In this document: piece after piece, positions 46,520 to 58,487 of the stretch
How positions within the stretch are numbered: position 1 is the first letter of the stretch
Layout of the letters: each line of letters opens with the position of its first letter
DNA from: Paulownia fortunei
Lineage: Eukaryota > Streptophyta > Magnoliopsida > Lamiales > Paulowniaceae
Assembly: GCA_019321725.1 (NCBI GenBank)
Contig: CM033108.1
Location: 11,178,060 to 11,242,059 of the forward strand
Direction of reading: 5' to 3'
DNA: 64,000 bases
Program-made: the position numbers and the translations under genes
The notes under the pieces: generated by a model
Seen by the model: the letters and a program-made list of their open reading frames with translations, nothing else
What the model was told of the DNA's origin: nothing
Database searches by the model: none

Positions 46520-48198
46520 CCCAAAATTTCACTTACCGAAAAAGTTAATGATACTTAATTCTCATTTCGTCCTCTCTTTCTCAAGTGGCCTCTTCTACCA
46601 ATTGGTTTCTCCATAAGACTTTAACCAATGTAATCTGTTTATTTCTTAGCTACTTCACTTATCGTAACAAAATCTGTGCAGGCTTTTCTTCGTAGCTCAA
46701 ATTTATCTTTAATTCCACTAGTTCATTCCTCGGAATGTAAGAGGGATTAGCAATATATTTCCTCAGCATAGACACATGAAATACATTGTATATTTGGAAC
46801 ATAGTTGTTGGAAGATCCAGTCTATAAGAAACACCACCAATTCTTTCAATCACAGAGAATGGGTCAATATATATGGGACTCAATTTTCCTTTCTTCCCAA
46901 ACTGCATGATGCCCTTCATTGGTGCTACTTTCAAAAACACCTAATCTCCTATCGCAAACTCCAATGCCCTTCTTCATCGATCTGCATAACTTTTCTATCG
47001 ATTTTGGGCAGTTTGCATTCTTTGTCGAATTTGTAACACGGTTTCTGTTATCTCTCGAATCATATCTGGGCCTAAAAGTTTCTTCTCACCAACTTCATTC
47101 CAGTGTATCGAATACCTACACTTTTTGCCATATAACGCTTCATAGGGAGCCATTCCAATACTAGTCTGATAGCTATTGTTGTATGCAAACTCCACTAAAG
47201 GTAGAAATTTACTGCACTGACCATGGAAGTCTAATACACAGGCTTTGAGCATATCCTCCAATATTTGTATTGTTCGTTCAAATTGCCCATCCATCTGAGG
47301 ATGAGATGTTGTACTGAATGATAACTGTGTTCCCAAAGCTTTATGTAAACTCCTCCAAAAAACAGTCAAAAATCTTGAATCTTTATAAAAAACTATAGAC
47401 AATGGCACTCCATGAAGTCTGATAATCTCCTGAACGTATAATTGGGCATAGCGATCCATGGAATAAGTAGAACATATGGGAAGGAAATGAGCAGACTTCG
47501 TCAATCTGTCAACGATAACCCAAATAGCATCATGACCCTTAGTAGTCTTTGGCAACCAATTACGAAATCCATGGTGATCATTTTCCATTTTCATTCTGGA
47601 ATAATTAGAGGTTGCAAAGTCCCTGTGGGTCTTTGCTGTTCGGCCTTTATTTGCTGACATGTTAGACATTGCTCCATATTTGGGCAATGTCCTTTTTCAT
47701 ACCCAATCACCAATAATGCATTTTCAAGTCTATATACATCTTGGTAGCCCCTGCATATACTGAATAAGGGGTTGAATGTGCCTCTTTTAAAATGTCTTCC
47801 CGAATGTTATCAATATTAGGCACACAAAACTGCCTTCTAAATTGTAAAATATTATTCTGAGTCATCTTAAATTCAGGAGACTTCCCTGCAGCAACATATT
47901 TTCTCATATTGATGAGATATTCATCATCTCGCTGGCCCTGTTTGATCCTATCAATTAGCGTAGGCTGAAGCATTAGGGCTGCCAACTTTGTCTCTATTAC
48001 TCCTGTCTGTAAAATCTCTATATTCATTTTCTGCAACTCATTCAATTCTAGTTTCTGAATTAAAGCCATAGCTATTGTACTTTGTGTGAATTTTTGGCTC
48101 AATGCATCAGCTACAACGTTGGCTTTACCGGGGTGGTAATTGATCACACAATCATAATGTTTTACCAGTTCCAGCCATCTCCGCTGCCGCATATTCAA
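46520..48198 (-). pseudogene. Chromovirus B integrase, chromodomain and RNase H end
   Basis: The piece 48198-47707 holds the RNase H end ([21 protein letters not shown]) and the integrase zinc-binding start ([17 protein letters not shown]). The piece 47687-46995 begins in a shifted frame, so the TMDFV motif is not read, then runs through GHDAIWVIVDRLTKSAHFLP. In place of IVSDRDSRF it has IVFYKDSRF, so the second catalytic Asp is gone. The Glu region is GQFERTIQ. The piece 46940-46659 holds the C-terminal GPF-like region (IYIDPFSVIERIGG) and MLRKYIANPSYIPRNEL. Decayed chromodomain follows to about 46520. Confidence 0.85.
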
Positions 48199-49450
48199 CT
48201 CTTTCTGTGTGAAGAAGTATTTAAGGCATTTGTGATCAGTATAGATCTCGCACCGTTCACTATATAAATAGTGCCTCTATATTTTAAGTGCAAATATTAC
48301 AACAACAAGTACCAAGTCGTGCGTGGGGTAATTATTTTTCATACTCTTTAAGTTGTCTGGACACATATGCAATTACTTTGCCATTCTGCATCAGTACACA
48401 TCCTAATCCATTCTTCAACGCATCACTGTAAATTACGTATCCTCCAGTACCTGATGGAATTGAGAGAATAGGTGCTGAAGTCAACCTCTTTTTCAGCTCC
48501 TAGAAACTTCGCTCACACATATCCATCTATCTAAACGTCACCCCTTTTCTAGTTAATTGTGTCAATAATATAGCAAACTTGGAGAACCCCTCCATAAATC
48601 TTCAATAATATTCAGCTAAACCCAAAAAACTACGCATCTCCAAGGATTAGTAGGCTGCATCTAGTTGTTGATAGCTTCAACTTTACTTGGATCTACTGAT
48701 ATTCCCGCTCCTGATATAACATGTCCCATAAATACCACATGATATAACCAGAACTTGCATTTCTTAAATTTGGCGTATAACTTCTTTGCTTTCAGGATCT
48801 CTAGTACTTATGTTAAATGTGCGGCATGCTTTTCTTTAGTTCTGGAGTAAACTAGAATGTCATCGATGAACACAATAATAAATTTATCCAGAAACTTCTT
48901 AAACACTCTGTTCATCAGATCCATGAATGCTGCTGGAGGGTTAGTCAATCCGAATGGCATCACCAAAAATTCATAGTGCTCATATCTTGTACTAAATGCC
49001 GTCTTGGGGATATCCTCTTCTTTTATTTTCAGTTGATGGTACCCGGAGCGTAAGTTAATCTTTGAAAATATTGCGGCACCCTGAAGCTGGTCAAATAAAT
49101 CATCGATTCTGGGTAATGGATATTTATTCTTAATCGTGACCCTATTCAACTCTCGATAATCGATGCATAATCTCATGGTGCCATCTTTCTTATGTACAAA
49201 TAGAATTGGTGCTTCCCAAGATGAAAATCTCAGTCTGATGAATCCCTTATCCAACAAGTCATGTAATTGTACTTTCGATTCTTTCAACTCCAAGAGAGCC
49301 ATTTTGTAGGGAGTTTTAGAAATTGGAGACATTCCTGGTTGTATGTCAATAACAAACTCTATTTCACGATGTGGTGGCAGTCTTGGAGATCATCTTGGAA
49401 TACTTCAGTATATTCCCGCACCACTGGTATTTCACTTAGAGTTGGTGGGT
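48199..49450 (-). pseudogene. Chromovirus B reverse transcriptase and RNase H start
   Basis: The best open piece is 49332-48808: [54 protein letters not shown] and the intact catalytic box [10 protein letters not shown]. After AAHLT a stop (TAA at about 48808) and a frameshift break the thumb. [12 protein letters not shown] and GLAGYY-like remnants run to about 48600, then a degraded RNase H start (48500-48200). Unlike A, the catalytic Asp pair is preserved here. Confidence 0.85.
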
Positions 49451-50060
49451 GTTGTTCCTCAATGTTCATGACACTCACCAAGTACTCTTCTCAACCATCA
49501 TCGAGTAGTCGTTGTGCCTTCACTGCTGAAATCATAGGGAATCTGAAATTCTTCACAATGCTGGCAAATGTGAAAGACTCTTTCCTAGAAAGTTGAAATG
49601 TCACTGTCTTTTCCTTACAGTCGATAGTAGCCCCATACTATGACAACCAATCCATGCCCAAAATAACATCGTAATCATTCATATCCAGTACAATCAAATC
49701 AGCATGTAATTCTCTATCTTCAACAAGTATAGCACAAGCTCTCAAAATTCGATCAGTTTGTCTAGCATCTCCAGAGGGGACTGTTACACTATAACTAATT
49801 TTTGCTACATCTGGTATTCTACCCAGCCTCTTCACGTACTCAGTAGATGCAAATGAATGCGTGGCTCTAGAATCAAATAACACAAGTGTTGGAACACTAG
49901 AAATATAAAGTTTACCTATCACCATCGATAGATTTGCCTCTGTATCCGCCCTGGTCATGGTGAACACTTTGGCTGGTACATTCCTTTGGCCGGTCTGATT
50001 TTGCTTACCTAGGCAAAATTTAGCAATATGTCCCGGCATTCCGCATCGAAAGCACATCCT
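49451..50060 (-). pseudogene. Chromovirus B zinc knuckle and protease
   Basis: The frame 50057-49638 fuses an intact CCHC knuckle (CFRCGMPGHIAKFC, right after the start) with the protease. The usual FDSGATHSFAS reads FDSRATHSFAS, so the Gly of the active-site triad is Arg, which should abolish activity. GMDWLS is followed by a stop at 49638-49640, and the remainder to 49451 continues as degraded linker. Confidence 0.85.
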
Positions 50061-50744
50061 GGTATCTACATAGCAGCTCTAGTATGTCGATTGCCATATT
50101 TTTGACATACAGCTTCAAGCATCAGTGTTTTTCATTGTTCGATCTGTGGCCTCTTACTTTGACCTTCTTGTTGTTGGCCTTGTTCTCCTTGAAATTTAAA
50201 TCTTGACTTCTATATTTGGATCGGCTTTTGCATTTGGACCGGCCTCTTTTGCCCCATAATCCATCTCTATCCCTGCTGTCTGAATTGCTATCAAGCCTCT
50301 TGTGCACGAGCAATTCTCAATTCAGCTTATTCTGCCACTAGTGCCCTCTCAGCCACCTGTGAAAATGTCACCGCTTGAGTACCCGCCATATTCACATCCC
50401 AGTATAACTCTGGCCTCAAACCCTACAGAAATCTCTGTACTTTCAGTGCTTCAGTGTTGACCATGTGCGTAGTAAACCTGGATAGTTGTTGAAATTTACA
50501 AATATATTCCCCAACAGTTATCGCTCCTTATCATAGTTGTATAAACTCATTCATCTTCATCATGCGAACTGGGGCTATGAAATATTTATTTCGGAATAAC
50601 TCATTGAATCTGTCCTAGCTCATGGTAGTAATGTCTTCTATGCTGCTGATCATGTCCCACCAATGGCCTGCACTACCGAAAAGCATGAAAGTGGCACACA
50701 TTACCCTCTCCTCTACTGGCACCCTACTATACTGGAACATGATT
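50061..50744 (-). pseudogene. Chromovirus B gag, C-terminal half
   Basis: Right to left: EERVMCATFML and GHWWDMI (about 50700-50640), MNEFIQL (50555), LSRFTTHMV (50470), ELYWDVNMAG (50400), AERALVAE, then a basic Ser/Arg/Asp-rich tail (50313-50122: MLVHKRLDSNSDSRDRD). Stops interrupt it at several places. The N-terminal half is replaced by family H sequence. Confidence 0.8.
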
Positions 50745-51132
50745 TCATATTCACTGCAAGTTTAGCTCCTTCCCACCAGGTTCTAGCATTCTTCTTCAAC
50801 AAGAAGATTGCACAGAGTACCTTCTCAGCATCATCAATTCTTATGTAGTCAAAGATAGTATCCAATAATTTAACCCATTCCTCTACAACCATAGGATCAG
50901 ACCCACCAGTAAAATCAATAGGTTCCATCTTTCTAAACTTCTCATATACAGCCTGTGAAGGATCCTGTCGAGCTTGTGGTGGAGGAAGTCGTTGATTCTG
51001 TTCTTGGGTTCTTTGTTGCATATCTACTAATTGTTGTATCTGTTCACCATGTATTCTAGTTTGTTGTTGAATGAGATCAATCAAATTATCCACCATACTA
51101 TGATCATCCATTGTCTTCCTTTTTGGTGTCAT
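50745..51132 (-). pseudogene. Family H gag N-terminal part, fused to B
   Basis: ATG at 51132-51130 ([15 protein letters not shown]), a glutamine-rich probable coiled coil ([20 protein letters not shown]), then the gag core [53 protein letters not shown]. After KLAVNM the family H match ends and B gag takes over, in another frame. The joined sequence holds the WW-containing helix region twice (once from each family), so the fusion was not an equal exchange. Start choice: the frame is open further upstream, but MTPKR lies where gag begins in relatives. Confidence 0.8.
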
Positions 51133-51312
51133 GACCTGATATGCATTACTCAATCTCATTCCATTCATTAGCCAATAATAAATGCATAATCATCACAGTA
51201 ACATGCAATGAAATATAATAAACATAAAAGCAAATAAACAAGTAGTTGATCGAGTTTCCCAGCCAGGATGTGTTCATATGCCTTCTTCTGTCTATAGGAA
51301 TATCTAAACCTC

Positions 51313-51325
51313 TGCTCTGATACCA
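51313..51325 (-). other. Primer-binding site of family H
   Basis: Minus strand TGGTATCAGAGCA, complementary to initiator tRNA-Met, five bases inside the LTR start at 51331. Confidence 0.88.
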
Positions 51326-51330
51326 CAAAC

Positions 51331-53051
51331 TGTAACACCCCTTAACCTAACTACAGAGCCTAAACAAGCTGATACAGTTAAGTCAAGAAATGTTAATTTT
51401 TTCATCATTACTAGAGTTATGGTTTTTAATAAAAGTTCCTATTTTTAGCTATAAGAGAAAGAGCTTGAATGTTTTAAACACACTATATACATATATCAAA
51501 ACTGAGTACATCTGTTTACAAAACCATAACAGAGCGACTTATTTAAAAACAAAGTAGAGTTTTCAAAATATGATACAAAACAGCTCAAAGCAGGGCATAT
51601 GAACAAATCTCTGTCCAGTTGCTCTGGAGACTCAGTCAACTTCTAAACCTGTACATTTCCACCTGCATCACATGAATCTAATGAGCTAAAGGCTCAGTAA
51701 CGTGAAACTAATGCAATAACAAATAGCGTACATACCAATCACATAAATAATTAAATGCAATAACTTTCTTTTATAAATCATTCTTTAGAGCTCTTGAAGT
51801 GTGGTACCTAACTAATAGCGATAAACTGTAGTTTTCGGAACCTGTTCATAATGATTGGCCAATAAGAGAACTAATACAGGGTTTCCATACTTGGTCTTTT
51901 AACCTCAGGTATTAGTCATATTCTATCTCATTCATTGTGGCTTTTCTATACCAGTTTTTCAACCTCAAGTATTTGCCACTATTTGTTGGGTCCGCCGGTC
52001 CTTCCCGCGTCCCTTATCTACCTGACCATCAATCAAGTACCATACTTTCTTTTTTAAAAATCTCATTATATTCTTAATAGTGTCATGCTTCATGAACCAT
52101 AAATTCATCAAACATTACATCATTTGACAAATAATAACAATCATATTAAAACATGAACAACATTATATGATTCTTGTGATACAGCAAATGAAAGCTTCCA
52201 CTTACCTCAAGTCCACTTTGTGGCAAGTGAAAAGACCAATCTCTTTGGAAGATAGGATGTGTTAAAGGCTTGATTAAGTTGGAATTAAGCTTCAAAATCA
52301 ACGATTTTGAAGCTTAAAAAGGGTGGAACTTGTTCTAGTTTGTGTTCTATGAATTCCAATGGATTGAATTCAATTTTTGTGAGTATGAGAGTGTAGAAAT
52401 TTGGGAGAAACTTAGGAGAATAAGGGCTGGTCATTTTTTAGGTGCTTCCACAAGAAATATGGATGAAAATGATTTCTTTGATCTTTCAAAGAGAGGTAAG
52501 TGGATGGTGATGATTGATTGCATCATACTTGGTGTCTTCTCATGCCAAAAGCCACATTCATGGGCTAAGGAGATGACAAAAATTGATGCTTTGGTGTTAT
52601 AATCAAATGCAATGCGGTTTAGAATGGTTTTATGCAACCTAGTCAACCAACCAATCAAATTGCACCATTTGCATACTTTTAGTTCTTAGCCAAATGTAAC
52701 ATATTTCAAGTAAATATTTAGGCAATTAATCACTTTAGCATATAACTAGTATGGAGCAATACAAATAATTTATTTCATGGCCATTCAACACATCAATCTT
52801 TCTTAACCAATATACTGAGCTTTTCACTACAAAAGGCACTTAAGGAATATGTTAAATCAAGAAATAAAAGTTTGATCTCATATTTCATGTACTAATGCAT
52901 GTTAAAGCATAACTAGAGCATATAATAACAATTATTCAAGTTCGTGCAATCATGCTATTTGTATGCCAGGATTCAATAATACACAGTGATTAGATGCATA
53001 TTCATGTAAGATGCTTATTATTGGCTATGTAGGAGAGAATTGGGCATTACA
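51331..53051 (-). repeat. Family H LTR lying between H pol and H gag
   Basis: Starts TGTAACACCCCTTAACC and ends GAATTGGGCATTACA, about 1.72 kb. On its left are a primer-binding site and gag (5' side of an element); on its right are a polypurine-like tract and the chromodomain end of pol (3' side of an element). It therefore serves as 5' LTR to the left and 3' LTR to the right. A truncated copy of its right half is at 10216-11010. The open frame at 52342-52602 within it has no known match. Confidence 0.88.
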
Positions 53052-53948
53052 ATCCTTCATTCCTTATAAAAATTTCGTCCTCGAAATTTGACGTACCAAA
53101 TAATTCTGGATACTTGCTAAAAATTTCTTCTTCTCTTTCCCACATGGCCTCTTCTATAGAATGATTCCTCCATAATACTTTAACAAGTCGAATCTTTTTC
53201 GTTCTTAACTCTTTTTTCTTTTGATAAAAAATTTGCACTGGTTTCTCTTCATACGCTAAATCAGGAGTCAATTCCAACGGTTCATAACTCAACACATGAG
53301 AAGGGTTTGAAATGTACTTTCTCAACATAGACATATGGAAAACATTGTGAACACTAGATAATGATGGAGGTAAGGCCACTCTATAAGCTTTATCACCAAC
53401 TCTTTCGAGAATTTCGAATGGGCCGACATACCTTGGGCTGAGTTTTTCTTTCTTTCCAAATCTCATAACACCTTTCATAGGAGCTACTTTTAAGAATACA
53501 TGATCCCCAATGGCAAACTCTAAATCTTTTCTTCATTTATCTATATAACATTTTTATCGACTCTGCACAATCTTCATTCTCTCTCGTATCTTCTCCACTA
53601 CCTTAGCGATATGTTGAACTATTTCTGGACCAAGCAGGCTTCGTTCTCCAACTTCATCCCAATGAACTGGAGATCTATATTTTATTTCATACAATGCTTT
53701 ATAAGGCGCCATTCCAATTTTTGATTGGTAGCTATTATTATAAGTAAACTCCACTAATGGAAGCTTTGCATCCCAACTCCCTTAAAAATCTAGCACACAA
53801 GCTCTTAACATATCCTCTAATATCTGAATAACCCTTTCTGATTGCCCGTCACTTTGTGGATGAAATGATGTACTGAATGCAAGTTTTGTTTCCATGGCAC
53901 TGTTGAAACTGGCACCCTGTGATCTCTGTCAGACACTATTGAAACTGG
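53052..53948 (-). pseudogene. Family H integrase C-terminus and chromodomain
   Basis: The open frame 53478-53047 is well preserved: MKGVMRFGKKEKLSPRYVGP with the GPF motif, DKAYRVALPP, VHNVFHMSMLRKYI, and a chromodomain (VKVLWRNHSIEEAMWEREEE, then KYPELF) ending just inside the LTR. Upstream, 53754-53554 has EFTYNNSYQSKIGMAPYKAL and SPVHWDEVGE; 53880-53760 has the Glu region in degraded form. At 53903-53959 the sequence is rearranged and the frame lost where the solo LTR enters. Confidence 0.85.
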
Positions 53949-53953
53949 CACCC

Positions 53954-56841
53954 TGTGATACCCGAGCCTCTTACTACTCACATGGCCAAATATGATTCAT
54001 GCATTACGTGTTAATTTTATATGATATTTGCATTTCTATTGACATTGCATAATTTATTTCATTTTATACGACATTCTTGAATATTAAACTTAATTTTGAA
54101 ATTCTTGCACGGTATTAGTTATTGAATTTTCTAATCTAAGTAGTTGATTTTATATTGAAATAAGAAGAAAATGAGGTGGATCAATATTAGATATAGATGG
54201 GATATATAGGTTATAATTTTGAAAGTGTTAAAAGTGTTACTAGTAAGCTTATACGGTTTAATTTGATTTGATCAAGTTATTTCAAAAGTATATATTTGTA
54301 AATTAACATACTTGAGATATTAGACATGATATAATGTGATTTAAGCGTCCTATTACAAGGCCCATATATGCATATGATTTTAGAAATGCAAACTTTATAT
54401 TTCGTTAAGAATCGGATGTGAATCGGTTTGGAGATCGAATGAACGGACATAGGAAATAACTATGGGAATGAATGATGACTAAGATAGGTTGCAACCAAAT
54501 AAAAATAGGTGAGACACACAAGATTAGGGCTGCAAGATAAGGGAGAAAATCAGATTTTGCTATTTACTTGCCACCTCGTGCTTTCTTATTAAACTTAAGC
54601 TAACATCTCAAGCTAACACCTCAAACCCTTCACCCTTAAGCAACGACCAGACCCTCATTTCAGCCATTTTCATATTCCAAACACACACCTTAAGGTCTCC
54701 AAATTGATTCCAAGTTGAAATAAAAGCAAGAAAAGCAAAAGAGAAGTGATTACCATCAAGTTAACCTCAAAATCTGCATAGGTAACACTTATCTACGGTT
54801 TTGCCTTTGGTTTTCAGATTATTATGAATGATTTTATTGTTTATTAAGCTTTCAATATCTCTTATGAAAGTGTTAGGAAGTTTTTAGTTAGACTTTGGTG
54901 CACAAAGAAAGGGTTTTTGATGACAAACACTTAATAGGAAATACTTGTGGCAGAAACTGTCATCTTACTGTTTTCTTGTGTTTTAGGCTTCAAAAGTGTA
55001 TGGTATGTTGAATAAAACCTATAATTATTACCATTTACATGACCATATATGAGTTAAGAGTATTGGAATGAAGTTTTATCAGTTGGAAATTGAAATAGAG
55101 AATGATATTGGAGAAACACTCAAACTGCCAAAATAGCAAAATCTGTTTTGGTGTGCTGTGAAGGAAACTGAATTAAGTAAATCCATTATTTTTGGTAATA
55201 TTATGACCTAGTTATCTCCTTATATAAGTTATCTAAGTATGGTGAAAATTTTGGAGTGATTGAATATACTTAATGGTGCCAAAACCATTAATGTCATGAA
55301 GTGTGCAAAACTGTCACGGTAGGAAACAATCTGTTTCAGTATGTTGTGAAGAGAGCTGAACTTGGGAAGCTATATCCGTGATTTTTAGCAATTATATGAT
55401 ATGGTTACATTTATATACATGTTATCTAAGTGTGGTAAAAATTTGGGAGTGATTGTATATGCTTAGGGATGTTAAAATTATCAAGCAACTAAACTTGACA
55501 GCAAGAAAATATGAAAATGTGAATCTGCCACATTTGATCACTTAGCATGTTTCAACCTAGACATGTTGCTATTGAGTGTTAACAATTAGGCACATGCTAT
55601 TAGAGTTATAATACTTCAATTACATGATGTTTTCATGTATTTAAAATGAGAAATTGAGGTATTTGAGGGGCTATATTGGGTTCTAGTTTGTGAAAGCTTG
55701 ATTGTTAGCTTATAACTTGGTGTTTAAGGTCTAGTATGAGATTTTGTGCTTTAAACTTGCCAAATTGGGAATGGTTCTTGATGTTGGGTAATATTACAGG
55801 TTATTTTACACCTAAGGTTGTAGAGGAATACTAAACAAATTTAGACTAAGCCACCAACCAAGTGAAAGGTAAGTAAAGATTCATTTGCAACCACAATGCA
55901 TAGACATAGTAGATGTGTGAATTATATGTAATATCATAAATCATATGTGCATAGTAGAGGACTCTTCATTGAGCATACATACATGGGCATTGTCATTAGC
56001 ATGTGCATGCATCATATACGAGAATTGTGATAAATCTTGCATTTGCACGGCATGATTCAGAGAAAGAAAAATATTTTGCTGACCACTACTAGTGCACTGA
56101 AGCATGCATGGATTTGCATGGTTTTATGCATGGATTTGTAAGTTCGCGTGCATGGATTTGCATGCGTATGAGTATGCATGGATTTGCATGCTTATATGAT
56201 TATTGGCCATTGGAGTATGGCGGTGTACAGAGCTCTTTTCTGGTGCATGGGATAGTAGTGTTGGTCAGGGGCCCAAGAAAGAAATGATTTTGAGAGAAAT
56301 ATTTTGATGCATAAAATTGCATTGTGAGCATAGCATTTTAAGTTGCATGACTTGATATTGTGGATTATTCTTGAACATGCATAATCTTTACTTGCTGAGC
56401 ATTAGCTCATATAGTTTATGCATTGTAGGTGAGTACGATGATACTTGAAGCATCTTTTATTGGCTGGGCGGCAGTTGGAGCTCCTGCAGGTGTCTGAGAG
56501 AGTGTGTACATGGATGACGATTTGTTGGGCTATCTTGTTGGCTTGTTATATTTTAAGTCTGTTGTATTATATTTTTAGACTGGTACTATATTTCGGTTTT
56601 AAAACTTTACTGTAAATAAGTATGTAAATATTGGGTCGTTGTGGGTGTTGAGCTTTTATATAAATACCGATCCTGCTATATACATGACATGTGTTATAAA
56701 GTATTTTAAACAGGGTTGTGCATGTAACAAGTGATTTATCTTTTCTTAAAGTGTTAAAAAAATATATTCCATGCATGCACACAGGTTCTATCATGTGAAA
56801 TTGTAATATATATCTAGTTGTGTAGTAATGGGGGTGTTGCA
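53954..56841 (+). repeat. Solo LTR of the A/B family, TSD CACCC
   Basis: Starts TGTGATACCCGAGCC and ends GGGTGTTGCA (normal end TTACA), about 2.89 kb, in the opposite orientation to A and B. It is flanked by CACCC at 53949-53953 and 56842-56846, so it is an intact insertion reduced to one LTR. It carries the CATGCATG/GGATTTGCAT cluster at 56101-56200. Its region from about 54150 to 54450 differs from A and B but matches the LTR at 63151. Confidence 0.92.
56657..56666 (+). promoter_or_regulatory. Probable TATA box of the solo LTR
   Basis: TATATAAATA lies 175 bases before the LTR end, in the same conserved context as in A. If active, it would drive plus-strand transcription out of the LTR into the family H integrase relic, antisense to it. 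Confidence 0.45.
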
Positions 56842-56846
56842 CACCC

Positions 56847-57260
56847 TATGTAACCTGACTATCTCTTTAATATATTGTTGAGCATACTGGTCCATATTAT
56901 ATGTAGATTTCACTGGAAGAAAATGGGATGATTTAGTTAATCTATCAATAATCATCCATATGAAATTATACCCCTTTGTGTTCTAGGTAATTCAAGCACA
57001 AAGTCCATTGTAATGTGCTCCAATTTCCACTCTGGAATCAACAAAGGCATCAACAACCCTGATGGTCTTTGATGTTCAATCTTAACTTGTTGACAAGTTA
57101 GACATTCAACCACAAATTTTGCTATATCTCTCTTCAGTTTAGTCCACCAATAATGTTGTTGTAAGTCCTTATACATTTTTGTGCTACCTGGGTGTACTGA
57201 GTAAGGGGTAGTATGAGCTTCTTCTAAAATATCTTCTTCTAAAATATCTCCTTCAATGTT
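56847..57260 (-). pseudogene. Family H integrase N-terminal half
   Basis: The open piece 57176-56952 has the zinc-binding region (MYKDLQQHYWWTKLKRDI, CLTCQQVKIEHQRPSG) and the core start (LEHITMDFVLELP), with the first catalytic Asp present. A frameshift after TQRG precedes the segment up to the solo LTR. To the right, EEAHTTPYSVHPG-type sequence (57240-57180) includes the HPG His. A direct repeat of CTTCTAAAATATCTYCTT (57220-57255) duplicates six residues. Beyond 57260 the family H match ends. Confidence 0.82.
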
Positions 57261-57299
57261 GTGGTTGCTTGAAGATTCATATTCTACTATTGTTGATTG

Positions 57300-58335
57300 T
57301 TTCTACTTCAATAATAAAAATTTCTTCTTTTTTTAAGCTTTCTCTCATGTTCAGTGGACTTTGTACAACTAGATATGGATATTATCGAGCTAAATATCCA
57401 GGTTTTCTACAGTTATAGAACAAGTAAGTGAATGTAAAAGTTATTTTGAGGTCATATCTAGTATTCAAAGTTTGCCTCGATTTAGTACTGCTCTCACGGC
57501 CCACACTGAAATAGTACTTTGCCCCTAGATGTCCAGTCAACTGCTGCACCTCAATGTATTTCAGGGAGAACCAGCTAGCGAATTGAATCTCTTTAGAAAG
57601 AAGATCTTTTGCCTCATGGTAGCCTGTTCCAGTCCCCTTACGAAACTTTCGTTATTGGGATAGCCATACACTTTACATGTTTCTAGCATTTCACATGGCA
57701 TCATCAAATGATACAAGTCTTGGATAAGAATCTACAACACACTAGAATGCCCTTGTTGACGATCCTTTACTCCGAAAGCATCTAGGGTTCACTAACTTGG
57801 TTTTGAGGTTGTCCCTCATTATTAATGATGACCCTTTTTCTTTAAGATTTATTTTTTCATAAACCTCTTGAAGTTTCTCATTAGTAGGGCCATTAATTAA
57901 TCATCTAATAGATCATTAACCATTTCACTGGTTGCGAATGCAATAGGTCTTTGACCTGATGTGGTGGCTTCCTCCTTTATCCTTTTTCTTATTACGAACT
58001 CATAGGGTTTGAGGTCTGAAAAGAATTCATGGAGGGATATTCTTGAGAGATATTTTGATTCTCTCATAGCCATTGTTTCGGTGTCCTATTCTTTGGGAAA
58101 TCCCCTAATCACCTTCAACACCAATTCCTTACTAGTGTACGTTTTTCCAAGAGCAGTGAGTTTATTGATAAGAGAAGTAAACCTCTCATCCATTTCGTCT
58201 AAGGTTTCCCTAGCATTTATTTAGATTTTGGTTTATCGATGAGCTCTATTTCTCTGGTTTGATCTGCCTTAGTGATTCTTATTGGACCATCTTGCATTTA
58301 CCATCCACATATCATCGTTAAGTGTTGACAAGCGT
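57300..58335 (-). pseudogene. Copia L gag (UBN2 type) remnant
   Basis: Right to left from about 58335: RITKADQTREIELIDK, then LDEMDERFTSLINKLTALGK, TYTSKELVLKVIRGFPKE, MAMRESKYLSRISLHEF and FSDLKPYEF, as in UBN2-type copia gag. A tail resembling LMALLMRNFKRFMKK follows near 57850. At about 57420-57375 is a decayed zinc knuckle (YNCRKPGYLAR then stop), where the first Cys, the His and the last Cys are changed. Stops occur throughout. The pol that should follow is missing; the fragment ends against family H integrase. Confidence 0.68.
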
Positions 58336-58474
58336 ACTTGTATACGAATCTTTGAATTCATGATAAGTTATTAATATTTTTCAACACTGAAAAATGAGTA
58401 GTAGTTTAAGGAAAAGGATCTAACTCAAATCATGAGATTTGGAAAACACAACAAAAGTTTTCAAAAGTTGAACA

Positions 58475-58486
58475 CTTTAATACCAT
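58475..58486 (-). other. Degenerate tRNA-Met primer-binding site of copia L
   Basis: Minus strand ATGGTATTAAAG resembles TGGTATCAGAGC with two changes. It lies next to a TGTTGGTCC that would be the LTR end at 58488, upstream of the gag remnant in the right orientation. Confidence 0.5.
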
Positions 58487-58487
58487 T

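Larger units (their letters stand above)
43617..50744 (-). mobile_element. Chromovirus B, 3' LTR through gag, fused to family H
   Basis: Minus-strand element of the same family as A. It has 3' LTR 43617-46492, polypurine tract (46493-46510), chromodomain, integrase, RNase H, RT, protease, zinc knuckle and the C-terminal half of gag. At about 50744 the family match ends inside gag, and the sequence continues directly as the gag N-terminus of a different chromovirus family (H). Its own 5' LTR is absent. Confidence 0.82.

Noticed and set aside
17026..51325. TGGTATCAGAGC words as tRNA gene pieces
   Set aside because: They lie a few bases from LTR starts in every case and lack the rest of a tRNA, so they are primer-binding sites.
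52342..52602. Open frame in the H-family LTR, partly kept in the fragment at 10216-11010
   Set aside because: The fragment at 10216 has an in-frame stop and changes that do not follow codon positions. It is more likely LTR sequence that happens to be open.
53047..53478. Chromodomain open frame as a host chromatin protein
   Set aside because: It follows an integrase C-terminal GPF motif in the same frame and ends at a polypurine tract and LTR, so it is the end of a chromovirus pol.
22906..57260. Whole region as an undescribed multi-gene system
   Set aside because: Every conserved motif belongs to gag, protease, RT, RNase H, integrase or chromodomain in the normal element order, and all copies are broken.
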